Shown: one piece after another, positions 1-6,837 of the stretch
Layout of the letters: every line of letters begins with the position of its first letter
Position numbering within the stretch: position 1 is the first letter of the stretch
Assembly (NCBI GenBank): GCA_002402315.1
Contig: DHFP01000129.1
Coordinates: 1-30,515, forward strand
Reading direction: 5' to 3'
DNA: 30,515 nt
Source of the DNA: Clostridiales bacterium UBA4821
GTDB lineage: Bacteria > Bacillota > Clostridia > Acetivibrionales > UBA4821
Notes under the pieces: model-generated
What the model saw: the letters and a program-made list of their open reading frames with translations, nothing else
Told to the model about the DNA's origin: nothing
Database searches by the model: none
Translations under genes and position numbers: made by a program

Positions 1-473
1 GCACTGAAACCATCATAGGTTGAGTCCAAGGTTCCTCCGGAATGCTTTATTCCCAAGGTGCCATCGAGAAGGTTTTTGGTGTTGAACTTTGTTGAAGTAC
101 CTATTCTTCCAATTTCAGTTGTAAGCTGGGATATTTCTGTTGTTATTGATGTTCTGTCGTCAGGTGTAAGGGTATCATTGGCTGCCTGAACCGCTAACTC
201 CCTCATCCTCTGGAGAATTGAATGGGTTTCTGCCAATCCGCCTTCTGCTGTCTGGATTAGTGAAATACCATCCTGGGAATTCCTTGCTGCCTGCTCCAAT
301 CCTCTGATTTGACCTCTCATCTTTTCAGAAATTGCCAATCCTGCTGCATCGTCTCCAGCTCTGTTGATTCTTAAGCCGGATGACAGCTTTTCCAATGATT
401 TTTGCTGGCTTACAGCATTCGATGTCAACTGCCTGTAAGAATTAAGAGATGCGATATTGTGGTTAATTCTCAT
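1..473 (-). CDS. hag: Flagellin, N-terminal part (gene runs off the left edge)
   Basis: Main subunit of the flagellar filament, exported through the flagellar type III apparatus. Reading from the ATG at 471-473, about 157 residues are visible. They begin MRINHNIASLNSYRQL and continue with the conserved D0/D1 segments KLSSGLRINRAGDDAAGLAI and MRELAVQAANDTLT, the usual flagellin N-terminal coiled region. The variable centre and C-terminus lie outside the window. A strong AAGGAGG ribosome-binding site sits 7 nt before the ATG. A sigma-D type promoter and two CsrA-like sites lie upstream, and csrA and fliW are the next flagellar regulators on the same strand. The identification as flagellin is secure. 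Whether it is the major or an additional filament protein cannot be decided here. Confidence 0.96.
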   Translation of the reverse strand, partial: MRINHNIASLNSYRQLTSNAVSQQKSLEKLSSGLRINRAGDDAAGLAISEKMRGQIRGLEQAARNSQDGISLIQTAEGGLAETHSILQRMRELAVQAANDTLTPDDRTSITTEISQLTTEIGRIGTSTKFNTKNLLDGTLGIKHSGGTLDSTYDGFS

Positions 474-480
474 AACCATT

Positions 481-509
481 CCTCCTTGATTTGATTATTT
501 TCTTCCTTG
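481..509 (-). promoter_or_regulatory. Paired CsrA-binding motifs overlapping the flagellin ribosome-binding site
   Basis: The leader RNA carries two identical CAAGGA hexamers, at 483-488 and 504-509, exactly 21 nt apart. The downstream copy overlaps the AAGGAGG ribosome-binding site (481-487). CAAGGA fits the ARGGA core of the known CsrA consensus. Two sites, one on the ribosome-binding site, is the arrangement known for the Bacillus hag leader. Together with fliW-csrA nearby, this implies translational repression of flagellin by CsrA, relieved by FliW. The motifs are seen directly; binding is inferred. Confidence 0.65.
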
Positions 510-533
510 ACATAAGGGCTTATTCTTTCCATC

Positions 534-578
534 TGAAAATTGGCGCCTTTAGTTTTCAAAAGGGTAGAAATTGCCCTT
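534..578 (-). promoter_or_regulatory. Two small hairpins in the flagellin 5' leader
   Basis: In the predicted leader, TGAAAA (534-539) can pair with TTTTCA (553-558), and AAGGG (560-564) can pair with CCCTT (574-578). Both lie just downstream of the predicted transcription start. Such stems often stabilise long-lived flagellin mRNA, but no function is shown here. The stems are short and could be chance. Confidence 0.35.
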
Positions 579-587
579 ACATATTAA

Positions 588-614
588 ATATCGGGATAAT
601 TTTAATTTTACTTA
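588..614 (-). promoter_or_regulatory. Sigma-D (sigma-28) type promoter for flagellin
   Basis: On the minus strand a -35 of TAAG (611-614) is followed by 15 nt and a -10 of CCCGATAT (588-595). This is close to the known sigma-28 consensus TAAA-N15-GCCGATAA. It lies about 115 nt before the flagellin ATG in the 225-bp gap after the epimerase gene, so flagellin probably has its own late-class transcript. Confidence 0.7.
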
Positions 615-698
615 ACAGTAAATTTGGATAAATTGGGCTGTGATTTGTCGTTTTTATAGATTATTTTAATCTCACGTATAAAATTTAGCTTATATTTC

Positions 699-1631
699 CT
701 ATTTTCGAGGTTTTTCGTTTCTCTTGTACCACTCGATGGTCCTTACCAGAGCATCTTCAAATTCATACTCCGGTTCCCATCCTAAGTGACCGGTTATTTT
801 ACTAATATCACACAAAGAAAAGCGGGTATCTCCGGACATCTCCGGTTCATACTTAATTTGCGAGTTTGAATTGCATTCTTTAATAACCAGCTTGGCAAGA
901 TGATTTACCGATATGCTTTTACCTGTCCCTACATTAAACAACTCATTTCCGGCACTACTCTCCATGGCGGTGATATTTGCATTGACAACATCCTTGACAT
1001 ATATAAAATCCCGGGTCTGTTCTCCATCGTCATAAATAACTATCTCTTCATTTCCTAAGGCTCTCGAAATGAATTTGGGAATGACCGCAGAATATGGAGA
1101 ACCTGGATCTTGCCTTTCACCAAAAACATTAAAATACCTCAAGCTGATGAATGAGAAGTTATATTTGTGACTGTATTCACTTAACAATTGCTCTGCTTCA
1201 TACTTGGATCTTGCATAGGGACTTACTAAATCTATACCACAGTTTTCATTAATAGCACTGCTTTGTGTACCGTCATAGACAGCGCAGCTGGAAGAAAAGA
1301 TTATTTTCCTGACTCCATTTTCTCCAGCTGCCTTTATTACGTTAAGAGTACCGTCAATATTTACACCATAACATTCATCAGGCCTTTGGATACTTGCCGG
1401 AACCGAAACAAATGCGGCAAGATGAAAGATGCAGTCAACATCCCTTGTTATATCTTCTAATACCTTAGATTCTCTTATATCGCCATGAACAAATTCTGAA
1501 GCGAGATGTATGTTCTCATATCTCCCAGTTGAAAGGTTATCCAAAATTATTATGTCATGATTCCTGTTTATAAGCTCTTCTACCAGGCTGCTTCCGATAA
1601 ATCCTGCCCCGCCTGTAACTAGTACCTTCAT
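699..1631 (-). CDS. NAD-dependent sugar epimerase/dehydratase (extended SDR, UDP-glucose 4-epimerase-like)
   Basis: A 310-residue nucleotide-sugar epimerase or dehydratase of the GalE/RmlB superfamily, cytoplasmic. The N-terminal Rossmann motif VTGGAGFIGS is at residues 5-14. The catalytic SPYARSKYEAE segment supplies the Tyr-x-x-x-Lys pair, and the substrate region contains SLRYFNVFG. I place the start at the ATG at 1629-1631, which has AAGGA 8 nt upstream. An in-frame GTG at 1647-1649 overlaps the csrA stop and is less likely. The gene sits between csrA and flagellin, a position not occupied in Bacillus subtilis, which suggests a role in making a sugar for flagellin or surface glycosylation. 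The exact substrate cannot be read from sequence. Confidence 0.88.
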   Translation of the reverse strand: MKVLVTGGAGFIGSSLVEELINRNHDIIILDNLSTGRYENIHLASEFVHGDIRESKVLEDITRDVDCIFHLAAFVSVPASIQRPDECYGVNIDGTLNVIKAAGENGVRKIIFSSSCAVYDGTQSSAINENCGIDLVSPYARSKYEAEQLLSEYSHKYNFSFISLRYFNVFGERQDPGSPYSAVIPKFISRALGNEEIVIYDDGEQTRDFIYVKDVVNANITAMESSAGNELFNVGTGKSISVNHLAKLVIKECNSNSQIKYEPEMSGDTRFSLCDISKITGHLGWEPEYEFEDALVRTIEWYKRNEKPRK

Positions 1632-1645
1632 TTTTTGAGTCCTTT

Positions 1646-1873
1646 TCACAGCTTCAAATTCTTCTTCAGTTCTTCAAGTGAAACATTCTTATTCTCTGCA
1701 GCTTTTATATTTTCCTCCGTTATCTGCAGGTAAATCTCTTTTCTGTGTATGGTAACATTCTTCGGGGCTTTTATTCCTATCCTGATCTGGTCATTCTGGA
1801 TATCTACAATGGTTATCTCAATATCATCATTTATTACAATAGATTCATTCTTCTTCCTGGTTAGCACTAGCAT
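1646..1873 (-). CDS. csrA: Carbon storage regulator CsrA
   Basis: A 75-residue RNA-binding regulator that works as a dimer and blocks ribosome binding at GGA-containing sites. The N-terminus MLVLTRKKNESIVI and the segment IRIGIKAPKNVTIHRKEIY are diagnostic of CsrA/RsmA. Length is typical for Firmicutes. The start lies 2 nt after the fliW stop, with the G-rich end of fliW serving as ribosome-binding site, so the two are translationally coupled. Its expected target is the flagellin leader about 1.2 kb downstream, where two CAAGGA motifs are present. FliW is the known antagonist. Confidence 0.97.
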   Translation of the reverse strand: MLVLTRKKNESIVINDDIEITIVDIQNDQIRIGIKAPKNVTIHRKEIYLQITEENIKAAENKNVSLEELKKNLKL

Positions 1874-1875
1874 CC

Positions 1876-2325
1876 TTATTTGCCCCCCATCTTCCGGAGC
1901 TCTTCGACAATACTATGCTTGAAATTATACCTCTCATCTTCCAATAGTATCTGGCACCCCTTATTTTTCTTTGCATTTATTATAATGGGGGCTTTAAGGT
2001 TGGCTGTCATTTGGGAAATCTCTTCCGGTATGGTTACTATGCTGTATACAACTACATCGGAAAGGTCATCAATTTCCAACTCAGCAGTTACCGCATCATC
2101 AATCTTCACTTCATAGTGGTCTTTAAATGCCTGAGGAGAAACTATTACAAAAGCTACTGAACCATTATCCACCGACTGCAGCCATTTGAAAGGATTATCA
2201 TCATCTACCTTATGAAGCACAGCATACCTTTTAATATCTTCAAATCCGGGTAAGCCTCTTTCAAACGTGATTATATCTTCTTCTTTTATTTCTACATTGC
2301 CAAAGTGCTTTGTTTCTAAAATCAT
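1876..2325 (-). CDS. fliW: Flagellar assembly factor FliW (CsrA antagonist)
   Basis: A 149-residue protein that binds either flagellin or CsrA, so that unexported flagellin releases inhibition feedback through CsrA. The segments ITFERGLPGFEDIKRYAVL near residues 19-37 and FKWLQSVDNGSVAFVIVSP near 46-65 are characteristic of FliW. The ribosome-binding site is AGGAGG with good spacing to the ATG at 2323-2325. It is followed directly by csrA, the usual fliW-csrA pair. Nothing is unusual in length or composition. Confidence 0.96.
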   Translation of the reverse strand: MILETKHFGNVEIKEEDIITFERGLPGFEDIKRYAVLHKVDDDNPFKWLQSVDNGSVAFVIVSPQAFKDHYEVKIDDAVTAELEIDDLSDVVVYSIVTIPEEISQMTANLKAPIIINAKKNKGCQILLEDERYNFKHSIVEELRKMGGK

Positions 2326-2352
2326 TTGTTTTCCTCCTGTAGATAGTATTGT

Positions 2353-3636
2353 TTAGTTTTCTGATATAAACACCTGCCGTTTATCTACCAGTTTGTTCTC
2401 TGCCATCTTGTTTATAAATTCATATACTTCTTTGTAGTCCAGATTAAGCTCCCTTGCTATCTCAAACACACTATTATTATTGTTCAATAAGAATAAAATA
2501 TTATTGATTTGTACACGCAGTTCGGGATACTGGCTCCATTCAACCCAGAGTCCATATTTTGATAGGAATGGTATACCAAAATACTTTCTTACCGGAACAA
2601 AGTCGTTTTCCAAAATATTAATAGTCTTTAGAACTACATCAACAGCTTCTTTTAATCTGCTTTCATCTATTATGTCCGGACTATCTCCACTTGTTCGGTA
2701 TTCATGAAAAGGTAAATCACCAGATTCCAACCTGGACAATGATACTGTAGGTATATCTATCCCCGGAGCATTGAATATTCTTTCTCCGTTATATATTATC
2801 TTGCCAAAATCCCTCTCCTTAAAAGGCTTACCTTCCCTTGACAGGATATAGTGCAATACCCTGTCAATATATTCGTCCTTATGGAGAGAATGTTGAAGAG
2901 TTAGCGTACTGTTATTCCCAAGCATCTCAAGAATTATTGCTGCTACACCATTTTTGACAACATCCGGATTGGAGTGCAGGTATACCATCGGCCCTATAGT
3001 TCCAGGCAAGTACAAAAATTTGTATGTATAGTATGTCTGAATATTTGATAGTCTTTTGACTAATTCAACAGAAACAGCTGCACCAGACAGGCTGTCATTT
3101 GCCTGACCCGGACCGTCAAGGTGGGATAGAATATATATAGTATCAGGTGACTTTCCTTTTACTGTAAACTCTCCTAACTTGAGTTCTCCGTCTGAGTAGG
3201 CGGTTTTTATAACGGCTTTTAGCCTTTGGGATTTCATAACCTTGTCATACTGGGCTTTGGTACAGCAAAAACCCCAATCGAGGTTATCATAGTATTTATA
3301 GACGCACGGAATAAATTCCGGCCTCTTTTTGTCATAATGAAGATGTCTTGCCAGCTTTTCCTTTTCAATTTCAGAATCAAAAGGAAGAGAACCAATTACA
3401 ACATGGAGAATGTTATCATGAGTATCCAGGAGTTTTTTACCTGTATCCATGTCTATCAAATAAGCTTCATCTAACTCCCATTTTCTTGGTATTTTCCAGG
3501 TGTCAAATTCTTTACCTGTTTCGAAACTTAATATTTTTAAATCAATTTCTTGTTTAATACAGTCTAGCGCTGTGTTAAACCCTGTACTTACAATTGCTCT
3601 ATTCAACCTCCACATTTTCTTTATTAATTCCTTCAT
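2353..3636 (-). CDS. DUF4910 aminopeptidase-like protein with C-terminal winged helix; probable pseudoenzyme
   Basis: A 427-residue protein resembling the DUF2172/DUF4910 family, which has an M28-like zinc aminopeptidase fold and is often encoded in surface-sugar and flagellar modification loci. A DUF2172-like inserted domain is expected near residues 55-110. The metal-site region is at SHLDGPGQANDSLSG (171-185), and a winged-helix-like tail spans about 385-425. From memory of the family, the usual PETIG is PGTIG here (Gly212) and the usual EYHTS is EYRTS (Arg314), so catalytic residues seem to be lost. The start is the ATG at 3634-3636, with GGAGG 8 nt upstream; the GTG three codons earlier lies inside that site. 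The gene is inserted between the DUF6470 gene and fliW, which are adjacent in Bacillus. Substrate and function are unknown. Confidence 0.8.
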   Translation of the reverse strand: MKELIKKMWRLNRAIVSTGFNTALDCIKQEIDLKILSFETGKEFDTWKIPRKWELDEAYLIDMDTGKKLLDTHDNILHVVIGSLPFDSEIEKEKLARHLHYDKKRPEFIPCVYKYYDNLDWGFCCTKAQYDKVMKSQRLKAVIKTAYSDGELKLGEFTVKGKSPDTIYILSHLDGPGQANDSLSGAAVSVELVKRLSNIQTYYTYKFLYLPGTIGPMVYLHSNPDVVKNGVAAIILEMLGNNSTLTLQHSLHKDEYIDRVLHYILSREGKPFKERDFGKIIYNGERIFNAPGIDIPTVSLSRLESGDLPFHEYRTSGDSPDIIDESRLKEAVDVVLKTINILENDFVPVRKYFGIPFLSKYGLWVEWSQYPELRVQINNILFLLNNNNSVFEIARELNLDYKEVYEFINKMAENKLVDKRQVFISEN

Positions 3637-3700
3637 ATTTGTCACCTCCCAAAATTTAACATAGTCCTTTACTTTTTTCCATCTTTATTTTATCACATCA

Positions 3701-4261
3701 TTATACATATGTATCAACTTTTTTACCAATATATTGGATTTGTAATGATGGCTTCTGGGCCAAATACAATCTAATTTTATTTTCGGTAAAGTTCACTTTT
3801 ACATAGCCTTCTTTTACACTGCTTTCTACCTCTCCCATTTCGGCAGAAAGCCTTATGTACCCCTCAAAGTCAATCTTGGGTCTTACCTTGGGAATCAGGT
3901 CAATGTTAAACTCATGCTCCTGATATGAATCTCTCTTGGCTATCTCAGCAATGGGGTTACCCCCTGATTTTATGTTAGCAAGCATATCGCCATCGGCAGC
4001 TTTTTTTGCCGTATACTCCATTGCCTGCTGCTGTCCTGCCTGTGCAGCTTCCTCGGTAAGTTCAAAGACGTTCTTAAGACCAGCTGTGGCAAAACAGCCA
4101 TGCTGGTCTATCTTGACAGTTGGAGCCTGCTTATCAATTTCTATTTTTACATATGTTTGCTGGAGATTCAACCTGCTTTGCTGAGTCCTAATATCCGCTT
4201 TGGAATTGCGGGTTTCAACTCCTATCATACCATAGGTTTGCTCTATCCGTAGAAGGTTCAT
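3701..4261 (-). CDS. DUF6470 family protein (YviE-like)
   Basis: A 186-residue protein of unknown function that is conserved between flgL and fliW in many Firmicutes (yviE in Bacillus subtilis). It starts MNLLRIEQTYGMIGVET and has a Gln-rich early segment (QQSRLNLQQTY), a central Ala/Gln-rich helix (EEAAQAGQQQAMEYTAKKAADG) and a beta-rich C-terminal half. No signal peptide or membrane segment is visible. A GGGAAGTG ribosome-binding site precedes the ATG, 27 bp after flgL. Position and N-terminal motif support the family; no activity can be proposed. Confidence 0.85.
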   Translation of the reverse strand: MNLLRIEQTYGMIGVETRNSKADIRTQQSRLNLQQTYVKIEIDKQAPTVKIDQHGCFATAGLKNVFELTEEAAQAGQQQAMEYTAKKAADGDMLANIKSGGNPIAEIAKRDSYQEHEFNIDLIPKVRPKIDFEGYIRLSAEMGEVESSVKEGYVKVNFTENKIRLYLAQKPSLQIQYIGKKVDTYV

Positions 4262-4288
4262 ATTTTCACTTCCCTGTGAAAAAAATTA

Positions 4289-5203
4289 TTACCGGAGGAA
4301 ATCAACTAGGGTAGGCTGTATAATTCTCGCTCCACCGGCCAGTGAAGCCTGATATACATTTTCCTCGTTCTTAAGCTTCATTATTACCTCTGCCATGTCG
4401 GCATCTTCATTCAAGCTCATTAGTTTAGTAAAGTTAGTATCATCTGCCATTAGTCTGTTTTTTGTTAACTCAAGTCTGTTAGTCCTGGCTCCTACATCCG
4501 ACCTAATCATCAATATATTCTCCGAATTTTCGTCTATTTTCGTAATAGCCAAGCTAATTGCGGTATTGTCATTAGCGTTTAATCCATTTATAAAATTATC
4601 CAGATCTTCTACAAGTTTCGGCGGTGTCCCAACGGCCCCTACCCCGCCCAGCAGCTCACTTCCCAGGACGTTAATATTTATCATGTCTCCGATTCCAATT
4701 TCATACTTAATATCCTCTCTGTTCGGAACCAGTGTTTCAACCTGAATATTATACAGCCCTGCATCATCCACTAATTTCTGGTCGGTTTTAAATCCTGAAA
4801 AAATGTATCTACCGCCATAAGTAGTATTAGACAGTTGTATAAGCTGCTTTTTTATCTGCTCCACTTCAGTTGCTACTTTTTTTGTATCGTCTTGCGTCAT
4901 AGAACCATTAGCCGCCTGTACCGCCAATTCCCTCACTCTTTGCAGCAAATCGCCCATATTACTAAGTGTCGATTCTGAAATCTCCAACCAGGAACCTGCA
5001 TCATCAACATTTTTTTTATACTGCTGAATCTCTGCCACATCTGTTCTCATTTTCAAAGCCCTTGATGCAACAATAGGATCATCAGACGGAGTTGCTATCT
5101 TTTTACCGGTTGACAACATTTGCTGAATCCTGTCCAATCTCTCAAGATTGTTTCCCATATTATACATCATGTTGTTTACAAGCATATTGTTGGTAATTCT
5201 CAT
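4289..5203 (-). CDS. flgL: Flagellar hook-associated protein 3 FlgL
   Basis: A 304-residue junction protein between FlgK and the filament. The flagellin-like N-terminal helix begins MRITNNMLVNNMMYNMGNN and continues with LSTGKKIATPSDDPIVASRAL. RVRELAVQAANGSMTQDD follows near residues 84-101. The C-terminus returns to a helical region ending ARIIQPTLVDFLR, as expected for FlgL. AGGAGGGG precedes the ATG. It lies 13 bp after the first flgK and is presumably co-transcribed. FlgN, encoded upstream, is its likely export chaperone. Confidence 0.96.
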   Translation of the reverse strand: MRITNNMLVNNMMYNMGNNLERLDRIQQMLSTGKKIATPSDDPIVASRALKMRTDVAEIQQYKKNVDDAGSWLEISESTLSNMGDLLQRVRELAVQAANGSMTQDDTKKVATEVEQIKKQLIQLSNTTYGGRYIFSGFKTDQKLVDDAGLYNIQVETLVPNREDIKYEIGIGDMININVLGSELLGGVGAVGTPPKLVEDLDNFINGLNANDNTAISLAITKIDENSENILMIRSDVGARTNRLELTKNRLMADDTNFTKLMSLNEDADMAEVIMKLKNEENVYQASLAGGARIIQPTLVDFLR

Positions 5204-5216
5204 AATTGAACCCCTC

Positions 5217-6821
5217 CTAGAATTTGCCCATTTGGTTGATTAATACATCATATATCTGGCTCAGCGTTGTTACCATTCTTGCCGATGCATTGTAGGCATG
5301 TTGGAATTTTACCATGTTTGCCATTTCTTCATCTATAGAAACTCCTGAATTGGAACTTCTTCTGTTATCTATCTGTTTTACTATTGTTTCCTGATTTAAA
5401 GATACCCTGCCTGCCTGCTGTGAGTCTATACCAAGGTTAGATATGAGCGATCTCATGAAATCTTCAGGAGTACCTTCATTAAACACCTTGGGATCATGCC
5501 GGAATTCGATTATACTGAGGAGAACCTCACCATTACCCTTTTCACCGGCATCTGTTGATGTAAATATGTTATCCACACTATCTACTATATCCTGTGATAT
5601 AGTAAGATTCTTTGCTGTAATATTGTCATAAAGGTCATTAATATCGTTTGGGTCTGTCGGATCAGGCGCTGCACTTACAAAAGTGCTTGATGACATATCG
5701 TCCATTGTAAAAAATCTGATTCCCGGTAATGGGTCACCTGCTGCACTGTTTAATCCATATCCGTCAGCATGTCCTATTTTATCTTCTCCGACGCCTATGG
5801 TACCATCAGCATCGTAGTCTATGAACCCTTCATTAAACGCCTTTGCAAAAACCCGGACAAATTCGTTCAGTTTTCTCTGGTAATACGGAACACCCTTAAA
5901 CTCATTGTTAATGTCTCCGGCTCCATCCCTTACATCCATATATCCTTTTAATTCACCGCCGTTAGGATTGAACTTCGTACCATCCTCCCAGTATAAATTG
6001 AATATGCCGGGTATATCTTCAGTATTGTTCTTGGTTGTACTCTGCTGGTATGTGATTGCATATCTTCTAAAATTATCTGCCAGAAATTTACCATCTATAA
6101 CAATCTGAAATCTCTTATCATCCTTCCCGTTAGCCAGCTTGCCTACCGTAACCTCCTGAGCATCTATCTTGGCAAGTTTTGAGAGCTTATCTACCAAAAC
6201 CGCCCTTTGATCTCTCAAGTCGTTTGCTGCATCCCCCTGCAGTTCAAACTTATATATCTGTTCGTTCAAAGCCCTTATCTGCTCGCTTAAAGAGTTTATC
6301 TCCTCAACCTTGGACTTTACGGAATAGTTCAAATCCGACTGAATCTTTTCAAGATGGTTTGCTGTACTGTTAAAGTAGTTGGCAACCGTTACGCCTTTTT
6401 CTTTTACTAACGCCCTGGTAGCCAGACTACTTGGATTTTTCGACAATTCATGAACTGCGGCAAAGAATTCGTTCAGCACAGTATTAAAGCCACTGTCGGA
6501 TGGTTCATTAAAAATTGCTTCGATATCAGAGAGCTGAGTCTTTTTTACTTCCCATTCGCCATAGGATACGTTCTCACTCCAGTATTTAAAATCAAGATAC
6601 TCATCCCGTATTCTTTCAGCGCCTAGAACCCTCGCCCCATTTCCAACCATACCGGTTCCATCGCTTAAAGCAATAGGCGTATCGGCTTTTTGGTTCGCTA
6701 CCTGGCGTGAATATCCGGGAGTATTGACATTGGCCACGTTGTGGTTAACTGTATCCAGAGCCCTCTGGCTGGCATATAAACCTGACATTGCAATATTCAG
6801 ACCGAAAAATGATGCTCTCAT
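5217..6821 (-). CDS. flgK: Flagellar hook-associated protein 1 FlgK, copy 1, with an EF-hand-like loop
   Basis: A 534-residue hook-filament junction protein. The N-terminal signature NIAMSGLYASQRALDTVNHN (9-28) is followed by NVNTPGYSRQ. The C-terminal helix region contains SGVSIDEEMANMVKFQHAYN (about 492-511). Length fits a standard FlgK. Residues 335-346, DYDADGTIGVGE, match the EF-hand loop pattern DxDxDGxIxxxE exactly. They lie in the variable region after the conserved FAKAFNEG segment, which suggests bound calcium. The gene is 16 bp downstream of a second, longer flgK with an unrelated insert. GGTGAGGT serves as ribosome-binding site. Confidence 0.95.
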   Translation of the reverse strand: MRASFFGLNIAMSGLYASQRALDTVNHNVANVNTPGYSRQVANQKADTPIALSDGTGMVGNGARVLGAERIRDEYLDFKYWSENVSYGEWEVKKTQLSDIEAIFNEPSDSGFNTVLNEFFAAVHELSKNPSSLATRALVKEKGVTVANYFNSTANHLEKIQSDLNYSVKSKVEEINSLSEQIRALNEQIYKFELQGDAANDLRDQRAVLVDKLSKLAKIDAQEVTVGKLANGKDDKRFQIVIDGKFLADNFRRYAITYQQSTTKNNTEDIPGIFNLYWEDGTKFNPNGGELKGYMDVRDGAGDINNEFKGVPYYQRKLNEFVRVFAKAFNEGFIDYDADGTIGVGEDKIGHADGYGLNSAAGDPLPGIRFFTMDDMSSSTFVSAAPDPTDPNDINDLYDNITAKNLTISQDIVDSVDNIFTSTDAGEKGNGEVLLSIIEFRHDPKVFNEGTPEDFMRSLISNLGIDSQQAGRVSLNQETIVKQIDNRRSSNSGVSIDEEMANMVKFQHAYNASARMVTTLSQIYDVLINQMGKF

Positions 6822-6837
6822 GATTCTACCTCACCCC

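Noticed and set aside
1632..1649. GTG start at 1647-1649 for the epimerase gene
   Set aside because: The ATG at 1629-1631 has a better placed AAGGA and begins directly at the Rossmann fold.
4395..4745. Plus-strand 116-codon hydrophobic open frame
   Set aside because: It is antisense to flgL; the apparent hydrophobicity comes from complementing polar helical codons.
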